Shown piece by piece: positions 43,067 to 51,074 of a stretch of 64,000 nucleotides of DNA. The translations under genes were made by a program, and so were the position numbers. Numbering within the stretch: position 1 is the stretch's first letter; each line of letters starts with the position of its first letter. Source of the DNA: CAILHX01 sp964511385 (lineage in GTDB: Bacteria; Pseudomonadota; Gammaproteobacteria; Burkholderiales; Methylophilaceae). Below the pieces are notes generated by a model. It saw nothing but the letters and a program-made list of their open reading frames with translations. It had not been told where the DNA came from and ran no database searches. Location: NCBI GenBank assembly GCA_964511385.1, contig CAZEFE010000001.1:310001-374000 (forward strand), read 5' to 3'.

Positions 43067-43720
43067 ATGCATCCGGATTCCTGCTCGTGCCCCTCCAGTT
43101 TTTCGCGCCGTCGATTCATGGCGGGCGCTGCCGCACTGCCCATATTGCTCGGCCTGCCGGGACGGGTATTTGCCGCTACGCAAATCCACCAGTTGCAAGG
43201 CCGCGTTTATATCAACAATCGTCCGGCGCGGCCGGATACGCCGATTTCCCCAGGTAGCAAGATCGAGGTGTTGCAGGGCGCTCAACTGACTTTCAGCCTG
43301 GGTGGGGATGCTTTCCTGCTGCGGCCGGGTACAACGCTGGAAATCGCTCCGGGTGATGGTATAGTGGCGGGCGGTTTGCGCCTGGTGACGGGTGCTTTGC
43401 TGGCGGTTTTTGATAAACGTCGCCAGCCGGTGAGCGTTACCACCGAAGTTGCCACCATAGGCATACGCGGAACCGCCATTTACCTGGATTTGCAGCCGCA
43501 TACGCTGTACGGCTGCACCTGTTATGGCGAAACCGATGTGCATATCACGGGGACAGAGATGACCGAACGCATCAGCGCCACGCATCATCATCCTTATGAG
43601 GTTGCACCGGGGGATGACATGGTGATGGCGATGACCCCCATGCCGGTAAAGAATCATACCGACGATGAACTGCGTATGCTGGAAGGATACGTCGGACGCA
43701 AACCCGAATTCGATAAATAA
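43067..43720 (+). CDS. Tat-exported FecR-domain protein
   Basis: A 217-residue protein; the ATG at 43067 is chosen over an in-frame TTG. The signal SRRRFMAGAAALPILLGLPGRVFA is twin-arginine like, with cleavage after FAA. The mature part is a FecR-like beta domain (LQGRVYINNRPARPDTPISPGSKIEV, GTTLEIAPGD, VATIGIRGTAIY), followed by a His-rich stretch (SATHHHPYEV) and a Cys pair (YGCTCYG). FecR domains in periplasmic proteins often bind polymers or sense. The function is unknown. Confidence 0.75.
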   Translation: MHPDSCSCPSSFSRRRFMAGAAALPILLGLPGRVFAATQIHQLQGRVYINNRPARPDTPISPGSKIEVLQGAQLTFSLGGDAFLLRPGTTLEIAPGDGIVAGGLRLVTGALLAVFDKRRQPVSVTTEVATIGIRGTAIYLDLQPHTLYGCTCYGETDVHITGTEMTERISATHHHPYEVAPGDDMVMAMTPMPVKNHTDDELRMLEGYVGRKPEFDK

Positions 43721-43773
43721 CGCCGCGCCTGCCAGCAGGACGTGGCGGGCATAACTATGGGAGAGGTTGTTTC

Positions 43774-44895
43774 ATGGCGTTATTCAGTAACAAGAAAGAG
43801 CTTGCCGCGCTTCAGGCGCAACTTGCAGCGGCGGAGCGCAGGGTAGAAGAAAAAGAAGTGCAAATCGCCGGCCTGCAACAGCGCCTGGCCGAGTCGGACG
43901 CAGCGTTCGCCACACTGCAAAACGAACATAAAAAGCTGGAGGGCACCATCCACAACCTCCAGAATTTCAGCAAATCCCTTTTTGACGTGCAAGCCAGCCT
44001 GTCCAAACTGGCCAACAACATGCGTAGCGAGAAAGATCGCGCGGTGGAGGCACAGGGCGTGTCGCTCACCAGCAGCGATGCCATCGAGCGCATTTCGCGC
44101 AATCTTTCCGAGTTGGCTAGTTCGTCATTCCAGACGGCGCAGCAGGTCGGGTCGCTGGACCATTTGTCGCAGGAAATTATCGGCGTGGTGGGCTTGATCA
44201 AGGAAATTGCCGATCAGACCAACCTGCTGGCGCTGAATGCTTCCATTGAAGCGGCGCGCGCAGGAGAAAGCGGGCGCGGTTTCGCCGTGGTGGCGGATGA
44301 GGTGCGCAAGCTGGCGGAGAGAACCGCCAAAGCCACTACCGATATTTCTGCGCTGGTGGATTCCATCCGCACCAACAGCGGCAAGAGCAGCACACAAATG
44401 AGCAGCCTGGCCGAGCAGTCCAGGGCGTATAGCGACGAAGGGCAGCAGGCGACCGGCACCATGCGTGAACTGATGCGGCTTTCCGTCAGCATGGAGCAGG
44501 TGATTGCCGCATCGGCGTTACGCAGCTTTTGCGAACTGGCCAAGATTGACCACCTGATCTACAAATTTGAACTTTACCGGGTGATCTTCGGCTTATCGCA
44601 GAAACCCGCCAGCGAGTTTGCCCAGCACACGCAATGCCGGCTGGGTAAGTGGTATTACGAAGGTGAAGGCCGGGCCTGTTTCTCGCAGCTGCCGGGGTAT
44701 CGTGAAATCGAGGATCCGCACAAAATCGTCCATCAATCCGCCATTGCGGCCCTGGCTGCGCATGCGGATGGCAATGTGGACGTCATGCTGCAGAATGTGG
44801 GGAAAATGGAGGAAGCCAGCCTGAACGTGCTGGTCAACCTGGAAAAAATGGCGGAAAGCGGCGAACTGACGCCCGACCTGTTGTGTACGCACTAG
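43774..44895 (+). CDS. Soluble chemoreceptor with C-terminal CZB zinc-binding domain
   Basis: A 373-residue cytoplasmic MCP; there is no membrane segment. The N-terminal coiled coil (residues about 5-80, LAALQAQLAAAERRVEEKEVQIAGLQQ) leads into the signalling hairpin IKEIADQTNLLALNASIEAARAGESGRGFAVVADEVRKLAE. The C-terminal CZB domain (H in KIDHLIYKFELYR, CRLGKWYYEGEG, PHKIVH) has the conserved zinc ligands. CZB receptors sense zinc or hypochlorite and often act with diguanylate cyclases. The ATG follows GGGAGAGG. Confidence 0.9.
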   Translation: MALFSNKKELAALQAQLAAAERRVEEKEVQIAGLQQRLAESDAAFATLQNEHKKLEGTIHNLQNFSKSLFDVQASLSKLANNMRSEKDRAVEAQGVSLTSSDAIERISRNLSELASSSFQTAQQVGSLDHLSQEIIGVVGLIKEIADQTNLLALNASIEAARAGESGRGFAVVADEVRKLAERTAKATTDISALVDSIRTNSGKSSTQMSSLAEQSRAYSDEGQQATGTMRELMRLSVSMEQVIAASALRSFCELAKIDHLIYKFELYRVIFGLSQKPASEFAQHTQCRLGKWYYEGEGRACFSQLPGYREIEDPHKIVHQSAIAALAAHADGNVDVMLQNVGKMEEASLNVLVNLEKMAESGELTPDLLCTH

Positions 44896-44902
44896 GCCTG
44901 TT

Positions 44903-45946
44903 CTAATCCAGGAAGGCGTCCTTGCTGACGGCCTTCATCCGGGCTTCGGCGGCGGTGATGACCTTTCGTTTCACCAGGTCCTGCAGGCACTGATCCAGCG
45001 TCTGCATGCCCATGGCCTGCCCGGTCTGGATCGCCGAGTACATCTGCGCAATCTTGGCCTCGCGGATCAGGTTGCGGATGGCTGCGGTGCCGATCATGAT
45101 TTCATGCGCGGCCACGCGGCCAGTCCCGTCCGCCGTTTTGCACAGGGTTTGCGAAATCACCGCGCGCAGCGATTCCGACAGCATGGCGCGCACCATTTCC
45201 TTTTCCGCGGCAGGAAACACATCCACGATACGGTCTATGGTTTTTGCCGCAGACGAAGTGTGCAGCGTGCCGAACACCAGGTGGCCGGTTTCGGCGGCGG
45301 TTAATGCCAGGCGGATGGTTTCCAGGTCGCGCATTTCGCCCACCAGAATCACGTCCGGGTCCTCGCGCAGCGCCGATTTCAGCGCGCTGGAGAACGACTC
45401 GGTATGCGGCCCGACTTCGCGCTGGTTGATCAGGCAACGCTTGGATTCGTGCACGAATTCGATAGGGTCTTCCACCGTCAGGATATGGCCGTATTCCTGC
45501 TCGTTGATAAAATTCACCATCGCCGCCAGCGTGGTGGATTTACCGGAGCCGGTGGGGCCGGTCACCAGCACGATGCCGCGCGGGTTCTGGGCGATTTCCT
45601 TGAAAATGGGCGGGCACTTCAGTTCTTCCAGTGATAGCACCTTGGACGGGATCGTGCGCAGCACGGCGCCGGCGCCGCGGTTCTGGTTGAAGGCGTTGAC
45701 GCGGAAACGCGCTAGGTCGGGAATTTCAATGGAAAAGTCGCATTCCAGGTGCTCGGCATAAACCTTGCGCTGGTGGTCGTTCATGATGCCGGTGATCATC
45801 GCATGCACTTCGCTGTGATCCAGCGGCGGCGCGTTGATGCGGCGCACGTCGCCGTGCACGCGTATCATCGGCGGCAAGCCTGACGAGAGATGCAGGTCCG
45901 ATGCATTGTTCTGGACTGAAAATGCCAGCAAATCCGTGAGATCCAT
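44903..45946 (-). CDS. pilT: Type IV pilus retraction ATPase PilT
   Basis: A 347-residue protein; the ATG at 45946 begins MDLTDLLAFSVQNNASDLHLSSG. It has Walker A GPTGSGKSTT, the Asp box ILTVEDPIEF, Walker B VILVGEMRDLETI and the His box TGHLVFGTLHTSSA; the C-terminal MQTLDQCLQDLV region is like the PilT AIRNLIRE/retraction segment. It powers pilus retraction and twitching and DNA uptake (compare comEC at 32 kb). It is divergent from yggS. Confidence 0.95.
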   Translation of the reverse strand: MDLTDLLAFSVQNNASDLHLSSGLPPMIRVHGDVRRINAPPLDHSEVHAMITGIMNDHQRKVYAEHLECDFSIEIPDLARFRVNAFNQNRGAGAVLRTIPSKVLSLEELKCPPIFKEIAQNPRGIVLVTGPTGSGKSTTLAAMVNFINEQEYGHILTVEDPIEFVHESKRCLINQREVGPHTESFSSALKSALREDPDVILVGEMRDLETIRLALTAAETGHLVFGTLHTSSAAKTIDRIVDVFPAAEKEMVRAMLSESLRAVISQTLCKTADGTGRVAAHEIMIGTAAIRNLIREAKIAQMYSAIQTGQAMGMQTLDQCLQDLVKRKVITAAEARMKAVSKDAFLD

Positions 45947-45976
45947 TCGTACACACCTGTATAATTTGCGCTGATT

Positions 45977-46681
45977 ATGACAACAATAGCACAACGCTCG
46001 CAAGCAGTTTCAAGGCTGGTGACAGAAGCCGCGCTGGCCGCCGGCCGCACGCCGCAGCAAGTGCTGCTGCTGGCCGTCAGCAAAGCCCATCCGGCCGAGG
46101 CGATACGCGAGGCATGGCACGCCGGGCAGCACCAGTTCGGCGAAAATTATTTGCAGGAAGCGCTGGACAAACAGGCGTTGCTGGCCGACCTGCCCATCAC
46201 CTGGCATTTCATCGGGCCGATCCAGAGCAACAAGACGCGGCCGATTGCGGAATCGTTTGCCTGGGTGCATGGCGTGGACCGCCTGAAAATCGCCCAGCGC
46301 CTGAGCGATGCGCGGCCGGCATCGCTGCCGCCGCTCAACATCTGCCTGCAGGTGAATGTCAGCGGCGAAGCCAGCAAAAGCGGCTGCCATCCGGACGAAC
46401 TGCCCGTTTTGGCGGCGGCGGTGGCGCAATTGCCGCGACTGAAGCTGCGCGGGCTGATGGCCATCCCGGAGCCGACGGAAGACGTTGCCCTGCAACACCG
46501 GCAATTCGGCCTGCTGCGCCGGTTGCTGGAACAACTGAATCAACAGGGGTACGGTCTGGATACGTTATCCATGGGGATGTCGGAAGATTACGCGGTGGCG
46601 ATCCGGGAGGGTGCAACCATCGTACGCATCGGTACGGCGATATTCGGCGCGAGACAGAAAAAGGAACATCATGAAAGTTAG
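45977..46681 (+). CDS. yggS: PLP homeostasis protein YggS
   Basis: A 234-residue alanine-racemase-fold protein with PLP lysine in LLAVSKAHPAEAIREA, then HQFGENYLQEAL, WHFIGPIQSNKTR, LCLQVN-like NICLQVNVSGEASKSG, and LSMGMSEDYAVAI. YggS binds PLP and affects amino acid and coenzyme A metabolism. It overlaps proC by 11 bases. Confidence 0.95.
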   Translation: MTTIAQRSQAVSRLVTEAALAAGRTPQQVLLLAVSKAHPAEAIREAWHAGQHQFGENYLQEALDKQALLADLPITWHFIGPIQSNKTRPIAESFAWVHGVDRLKIAQRLSDARPASLPPLNICLQVNVSGEASKSGCHPDELPVLAAAVAQLPRLKLRGLMAIPEPTEDVALQHRQFGLLRRLLEQLNQQGYGLDTLSMGMSEDYAVAIREGATIVRIGTAIFGARQKKEHHES

Positions 46682-47480
46682 TTTTATCGGCGGCGGCAAT
46701 ATGGCGCGCGCGTTGATCGTGGGGTTGACCGACAAGGGTTTTGCTCCAGACAGTATCACCATTGTTGAGTTGGATGAAGCCAGGCGCCTGCAACTGCAGC
46801 ACGAGTTCGGCGTGTTTGTCAGCGACCAGTTGGCCGCTGCGGCGCAGGCCGACGTCATTGTGCTGGCGGTCAAGCCGCAGCAGTTGCGCGATGTCGCGAT
46901 TTTCCTGAGTAGCCTGCTCAAAAACCAGCTGGTGGTCTCCATCGCCGCAGGTATCCGCACCCCCGACCTGGTGCGCTGGCTGGGCGGTTACGCAGCCGTG
47001 GTGCGGGTGATGCCCAATACACCGGCGCAAGTGCAAGCGGGGGTGTCGGCGCTGTTCGCCGCGCCGGGAACCACGGCGGAACAGCGCCAGCAGGCCGGCG
47101 AATTGCTGGCGGCAGTGGGCACCACGGTCTGGCTGGAATCCGAAGCGCAGATGGACGCCGTTACCGCCGTTTCCGGCAGCGGCCCGGCCTATATGTTCTA
47201 TTTCCTCGAAGCCATGCAACAAGCCGGGGTGGAACTGGGGCTGGACGCCGGACAAACCCGCATCCTGGCGCTGCAAACCATGCTGGGCGCGGCCAAACTG
47301 GCCGCCGGCAGCCCCGAGGAATTCGCCACCTTGCGCGCGCAGGTTACCTCCAAGGGCGGCACCACCGAACAGGCCATCCTTGCCATGCAAGGCGCCGGCG
47401 TGAAAGAAAGCATCGTCAAGGCCATGCACGCCGCGGCAGCACGCTCGGCGGAGCTGGGTGATATGTTGGGAAAGGATTAA
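46671..47480 (+). CDS. proC: Pyrroline-5-carboxylate reductase
   Basis: A 269-residue enzyme for the last step of proline synthesis. It has the Rossmann motif FIGGGNMARALI and the C-terminal dimer region AVSGSGPAYMFYFLEAM, with TSKGGTTEQAILAM. The ATG at 46671 lies within the end of yggS, giving coupling, and AAGGAA precedes it. Confidence 0.97.
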   Translation: MKVSFIGGGNMARALIVGLTDKGFAPDSITIVELDEARRLQLQHEFGVFVSDQLAAAAQADVIVLAVKPQQLRDVAIFLSSLLKNQLVVSIAAGIRTPDLVRWLGGYAAVVRVMPNTPAQVQAGVSALFAAPGTTAEQRQQAGELLAAVGTTVWLESEAQMDAVTAVSGSGPAYMFYFLEAMQQAGVELGLDAGQTRILALQTMLGAAKLAAGSPEEFATLRAQVTSKGGTTEQAILAMQGAGVKESIVKAMHAAAARSAELGDMLGKD

Positions 47481-47482
47481 CC

Positions 47483-48064
47483 ATGACCGTTTTGAACAGC
47501 GCGCTGTATTTCGTCATTGAAACCCTGCTGGGCTTGCTTTCCATTGCCCTGCTGCTGCGCTTCTACCTGCAACTCACCAATGTGCCGTTCCACAACCCGG
47601 TTTCGCAGGCCGTAATCAAGGTCACGGCCTTTGCCGTGCGCCCGGCGCGGCGGGTGATCCCCTCCTGGCGCGGGCTGGATATTTCAACGATATTGCTGGC
47701 ATACATCGCGCAACTGCTGCTACGGGTTGCCGGCCTGCTGCTGGACGGCTACCCCATCCTGGTGGCCACGTTGCATGTCTACCTGGCGATCCTGGGCCTG
47801 GCGCTGGTGTCGGTGGTCAAGGTCAGCGCCTATATTTTCCTCTATGCCACCGTCATCCAGGCCGTATTAAGCTGGATACAACCCTATAGCCCGGCCGCGC
47901 CGGTACTGGATCGCCTGACCCACCCGGTGCTGGCGCCGATCCGCCGCGTGCTGAAAAACACCGGCGGCATTGATTTTTCGCCGCTGGTGGCGTTTCTGCT
48001 GATCCAGGTGGCGATGATGGTGCTGCTGGGGCCGATCGAGCGGCAGTTGGCGGTGTTATTGTAG
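47483..48064 (+). CDS. yggT: YggT family membrane protein
   Basis: A 193-residue protein with two YggT repeats. Each has membrane helices and a P-R motif: FYLQLTNVPFHNPVSQAVIKVT...RPARRVIPSWRG and LSWIQPYSPAAPVLDRLTHPVLAPIRRVL. It lies 2 bases after proC. YggT proteins are linked to osmotic stress and membrane-protein organisation; the mechanism is unclear. Confidence 0.93.
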   Translation: MTVLNSALYFVIETLLGLLSIALLLRFYLQLTNVPFHNPVSQAVIKVTAFAVRPARRVIPSWRGLDISTILLAYIAQLLLRVAGLLLDGYPILVATLHVYLAILGLALVSVVKVSAYIFLYATVIQAVLSWIQPYSPAAPVLDRLTHPVLAPIRRVLKNTGGIDFSPLVAFLLIQVAMMVLLGPIERQLAVLL

Positions 48065-48166
48065 GAGGCGCTCGAAGGAAGTGGCCTTGGGGTGTGAGGG
48101 TGGGAAGCGACCTGTTTTAGTTAAAGCGGGCAGTAAAAACCGTCGGGGGTTGCCCGACAGCAAGTC

Positions 48167-48350
48167 ACTTTCGTTTGCTTGCCCAAACGAAAGTAACCAA
48201 AGGAAAGGGCACCCTCCGCCACGCCGCCTGCGGCGGTTCCCTGCGCTGCTCGCCAAGCCGGGCGGGGAGCTAAACTCGGGCTGCGCCCTCAGACACCGCT
48301 CCCCGAAAACTCCCACCTTGGCTGTGCTGCTCGGCGGGGCAGAAGGGGAA
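48167..48350 (+). repeat. Dispersed repeat, copy 1 (hairpin plus conserved 140-base part)
   Basis: Positions 48211-48350 match 57732-57871 with about ten differences and no gap. The hairpin before it (ACTTTCGTTTG / CAAACGAAAGT) differs in arm sequence from that of copy 2, but both arms pair perfectly, with a CTTG(C/T)C loop. Confidence 0.85.
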
Positions 48351-48370
48351 AGCGTGGTGGTGACCGTGGG

Positions 48371-48404
48371 TAGGGCGTCAATAAGCAAAGCGCATTGCGC
48401 CCTA
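48371..48404. repeat. Short palindromic repeat (TAGGGCG...CGCCCTA)
   Basis: An inverted pair of 7 bases encloses AAGCAAAGCGCATTG. It resembles a widespread intergenic element of the form GGGCG-CAATAAGC...GCGCATTGCGCCC that I recall from many proteobacteria. Confidence 0.55.
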
Positions 48405-48432
48405 TGCTTGCTCGACCGATGGGTTGGGGATG

Positions 48433-48810
48433 TTAGGTGTCGAATAATGTTGCATTGGCTTTTCTCTTTTGAAGCCAGGCTCCAGTAACAACGGCTGGCA
48501 ACACAATAAACAAGCTCAAAAATAGATTGCCTGCAAAGAACGTACTGAACACTGCGCCCAAACACCCACAAATTAGTCCATGTAGCAAGGGCTGTGTCTT
48601 TGCCAACTTTGCTGTGACATAACCAGCGGCAAGGAAGCTAAGCATGCGAATGGCGAAAATAAAGAATACATACATAAATTCTATTGCTTGATTGCCGTCG
48701 CGGTACAAGTAAGAAGACAAAAATAAAGTGGTGAGAACCACACACAAGGCCGCAAGTATAAGTACAAATAGGCCAACGGCAATTGCGGAATACTTTATGT
48801 GCGAGAGCAT
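48433..48810 (-). CDS. Hypothetical membrane protein
   Basis: A 125-residue protein with four predicted membrane helices: IAVGLFVLILAALCVVLTTL, AIEFMYVFFIFAIRMLSFLA, LICGCLGAVFSTFFAG and LFIVLPAVVTGAWLQK. It is AT-richer than its neighbours. No family is recognised. It is 24 bases downstream of adk on the same strand, with weak start signals, so it may be a recent acquisition associated with the adjacent repeats. Confidence 0.6.
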   Translation of the reverse strand: MLSHIKYSAIAVGLFVLILAALCVVLTTLFLSSYLYRDGNQAIEFMYVFFIFAIRMLSFLAAGYVTAKLAKTQPLLHGLICGCLGAVFSTFFAGNLFLSLFIVLPAVVTGAWLQKRKANATLFDT

Positions 48811-48834
48811 CTCATCCCCAACTACATTTAGCCC

Positions 48835-49488
48835 TTACTTCAACGCCGCAAACACTTGGTCGCGGATGCTCTCAACCGAGCCCACGCCGGCAATTTTTAC
48901 ATGCTTGGGCGCACCAGGGGCGCCGGAGGTCGCCCAACTGGAGTAGTAGTCCACCAGCGGCTTGGTCTGGCTGTGGTAGACGTCCAGGCGTTTTTTCACG
49001 GTTTCTTCGGAGTCGTCGTCGCGCTGGATCAGGTCTTCGCCGGTGACATCGTCCTTGCCTTCCACCTTGGGCGGGTTGAATGTGATGTGGTAGGTGCGGC
49101 CGGAAGGCAGGTGGACGCGGCGGCCGCTCATGCGTTTGATGATTTCGGCGTCTGCCACGTCGATTTCCACCACGTAGTCGATGTTCACGCCGGCGGCTTT
49201 CATCGCTTCGGCTTGCGGGATGGTGCGGGGGAAGCCGTCGAACAGGAAGCCGTTGGCGCAGTCGGCTTCCTTGATGCGTTCCTTGACCAGGCCGATGATG
49301 ATGTCGTCGGACACCAGGCCGCCTGCGTCCATGACTTTCTTGGCGGCTACGCCGAGTGGAGTGCCGGCCTTGACCGCGGCGCGCAGCATGTCGCCGGTGG
49401 AGATTTGCGGGATATTGAACTTTTCCTTGATGTAGTTGGCTTGGGTGCCTTTGCCGGCGCCGGGTGCGCCCAGAAGTATCAGTCTCAT
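48835..49488 (-). CDS. adk: Adenylate kinase
   Basis: A 217-residue long-form adenylate kinase with P-loop GAPGAGKGTQA, NMP-binding region (STGDMLRAAVKAGTPLG), FLFDGFPRTIPQAEAM, LID domain (SGRRVHLPSGRTYH, GEDLIQRDDD) and the C-terminal helix. GGAGAACAAC precedes the ATG. It interconverts AMP, ADP and ATP. Confidence 0.97.
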   Translation of the reverse strand: MRLILLGAPGAGKGTQANYIKEKFNIPQISTGDMLRAAVKAGTPLGVAAKKVMDAGGLVSDDIIIGLVKERIKEADCANGFLFDGFPRTIPQAEAMKAAGVNIDYVVEIDVADAEIIKRMSGRRVHLPSGRTYHITFNPPKVEGKDDVTGEDLIQRDDDSEETVKKRLDVYHSQTKPLVDYYSSWATSGAPGAPKHVKIAGVGSVESIRDQVFAALK

Positions 49489-49529
49489 GTTGTTCTCCTC
49501 ACTGGTTTTTGACGATTATATTTGGATGA

Positions 49530-50411
49530 TTATATATGGTTGGCAATCGCCACAAATTGTGCCACGGAAAGATTTTCCGCGCGCAGTTGCGAATCGATGC
49601 CGAGCGCGGCAAACCCGGCGTCGTCCAGCAAGCCTTTCAGCGTATTGCGCAGGGTTTTGCGGCGTTGCGAGAACGCGGCGGCCACGATGGCGGCGAACTT
49701 TTTTTCGTCGTTTGCCACATGCGGCAGCACGGCATGCGGTAGAGCGCGGACAAATGCGGATTCGACCTTGGGCGCCGGGTCGAAGGCTTCTGGCGGCACG
49801 GTGAACAGGTATTCCATGTGCAGGCGGTATTGCAGCATCACCGACAGCCGCCCGTATTCCGGGGTGGAGGGGGCCGCCACCATGCGTTCCACCACTTCTT
49901 TTTGCAGCATGAAATGCATGTCGGTGATGTGTCGCACGTTTTCCAGCAGGTGGAACAATATCGGCGTGGAGATGTTATAGGGCAGGTTGCCGACCACACG
50001 TATCCGTCTCATCTCCGGGGCGCTCGCGGCGTTGGCTGCGTTGTCGGCTCCTCGCCGTACGGTTTGTACTGTCTCGTCGCCTCCGCCTTGCCGCCTTGCG
50101 ATCATCCCCGGAGATGAAACGGATAAATCCAGTAGCGATGAAAAGTCAAACTTGAGTGCGTCTTGGTTGTGGATGGTAATTTTGTCGGCGGGGTAATGGC
50201 CCTGCATCCAGCTGACGATGTCCCGGTCCAGTTCCACCGCATGCAGGTGCTGCAAGGTATCGAGCAGCGGGTGCGTCAGCGCGCCCAGGCCGGGGCCGAT
50301 TTCCGCCATCAGGTCATCGGGTTTCGGCGCAATGGCGCTGATACAGGCGCGGATGATGTCGGGGTCGGACAGGAAATTCTGGCCGAAGCGTTTGCGTGGG
50401 ATGTGTTTCAT
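49530..50411 (-). CDS. rsmA: 16S rRNA dimethyladenosine transferase KsgA with an in-frame repeat insertion
   Basis: A 293-residue enzyme that dimethylates A1518/A1519 of 16S rRNA. The core motifs are intact: RKRFGQNFLSD, the SAM loop EIGPGLGALT, and catalytic NLPYNISTP. Residues about 96-137 (from LSVSSPGM to EMRRI) match no KsgA and correspond exactly to a 125-base palindromic element at 50001-50125. The insert lies between the FDF strand and the RVVGNLPYN motif, at a surface loop, so the protein may still work. Without it the length would be about 251, near normal. Confidence 0.93.
   Translation of the reverse strand: MKHIPRKRFGQNFLSDPDIIRACISAIAPKPDDLMAEIGPGLGALTHPLLDTLQHLHAVELDRDIVSWMQGHYPADKITIHNQDALKFDFSSLLDLSVSSPGMIARRQGGGDETVQTVRRGADNAANAASAPEMRRIRVVGNLPYNISTPILFHLLENVRHITDMHFMLQKEVVERMVAAPSTPEYGRLSVMLQYRLHMEYLFTVPPEAFDPAPKVESAFVRALPHAVLPHVANDEKKFAAIVAAAFSQRRKTLRNTLKGLLDDAGFAALGIDSQLRAENLSVAQFVAIANHI
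50001..50125 (-). repeat. Palindromic element inside ksgA (family A/B/C, copy C)
   Basis: The arms TATCCGTCTCATCTCCGGGG (50001-50020) and the complement at 50106-50125 match at 19 of 20 positions. On the minus strand the core reads GGATGATCGCAAGGCGGCAA..., ACGAGACAGTAC..., GTACGGCGAG..., AACGCCGCGAGCG, related to the cores at 50933 and 56796. Together with one flanking base it adds exactly 42 codons and keeps the frame. Confidence 0.88.
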
Positions 50412-50424
50412 CGGAAGCGGCGGA

Positions 50425-50922
50425 TCAGTAGGTGAAACAGCCGCGAATGAGCTTTTCGGCCATCACCAGGATGCGCACGAACCAGCCCAGGAACAGCACC
50501 GTGACAACGATGGGAAACAGCGGGCCGGATACGTAATGACCGACCAGCGCCAGGGCAATGACGGAAGTCCCGATTAAGCCCAGGCTGGGGATGATGAGGC
50601 TTCTGAATTGCGTCTTCATTTGAATCACATCCTGCAGTTCTGCCAGCAGTGCCGTGTGGTTGGTTTGCAGTGTTTCGCTGGGGTTGCCGGGGATGCGCAG
50701 TTCTTCGTAGGCGCGCTCGTATTTGCGCGCGGTAATCAGCGCGGGGATTTCGGTGTTGACCCGCGCACGCGTGGTAATGGCAACCAGGTGATGCGCGAGT
50801 TCTTTCAACACCCGGTCGGCGATTTGCAGGCGGTACAGGACCAGGATGCCCAGCAGGGCAATGAACACGGCGGTGCACTGGGCGATGGTGCTGAGGGTGT
50901 AGTACAGGGTCTGTTCAGTCAT
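50425..50922 (-). CDS. Hypothetical membrane protein between pdxA and ksgA
   Basis: A 165-residue protein with a helix near the N-terminus (LSTIAQCTAVFIALLGILVLYRL), a soluble middle (residues about 35-105, ITARKYERAYEELRIPGNPSETLQ) and two C-terminal helices (LIIPSLGLIGTSVIALALVG, FPIVVTVLFLGWFVRILV). No family is recognised. It interrupts the usual pdxA-ksgA adjacency and is flanked on both sides by copies of the same palindromic element (in ksgA and at 50933). Confidence 0.65.
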   Translation of the reverse strand: MTEQTLYYTLSTIAQCTAVFIALLGILVLYRLQIADRVLKELAHHLVAITTRARVNTEIPALITARKYERAYEELRIPGNPSETLQTNHTALLAELQDVIQMKTQFRSLIIPSLGLIGTSVIALALVGHYVSGPLFPIVVTVLFLGWFVRILVMAEKLIRGCFTY

Positions 50923-50932
50923 GGTGTCAAGA

Positions 50933-51071
50933 GTACGTTAAATAAATGACTGCGCGGGCGAATTGCCGCGTTGCGCGGTGCTCGCCCACTCGCCTATCTG
51001 ATAGATATGTCTCGTGTTCTGCGCTCCGTGCGCCTTGCACTTCATCCCGCTCGCTCATTTATTTAGCGCAC
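50933..51071 (-). repeat. Palindromic intergenic element (copy B)
   Basis: The arms GTACGTTAAATAAATGA (50933-50949) and the partner TCATTTATTTAGCGCAC (51055-51071) pair at 15 of 17 positions. On the minus strand the core reads GGATGAAGTGCAAGGCGCAC..., GGGCGAGCACCGCGCAACGC..., nearly the same as copy A at 56796. The pdxA stop lies 4 bases away. Confidence 0.88.
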
Positions 51072-51074
51072 TCT

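Larger units (their letters stand above)
48065..48432. other. Intergenic block of three repeats
   Basis: Gene-free. In order it holds a hairpin GTCGGGG/CCCGAC (near 48142), the ACTTTCGTTTG...CAAACGAAAGT hairpin (48167-48194), a 140-base sequence shared with 57732, and a TAGGGCG...CGCCCTA palindrome (48371-48404). Confidence 0.7.

Noticed and set aside
48081..48488. Plus-strand open frame of 135 codons in the 48.1 kb gap
   Set aside because: It is composed of repeat DNA shared with 57.7 kb and palindromes, with atypical composition and no ribosome site.
49530..50411. ksgA as a frameshifted pseudogene
   Set aside because: The insert keeps the frame and all catalytic motifs remain, so it is better described as an in-frame insertion.
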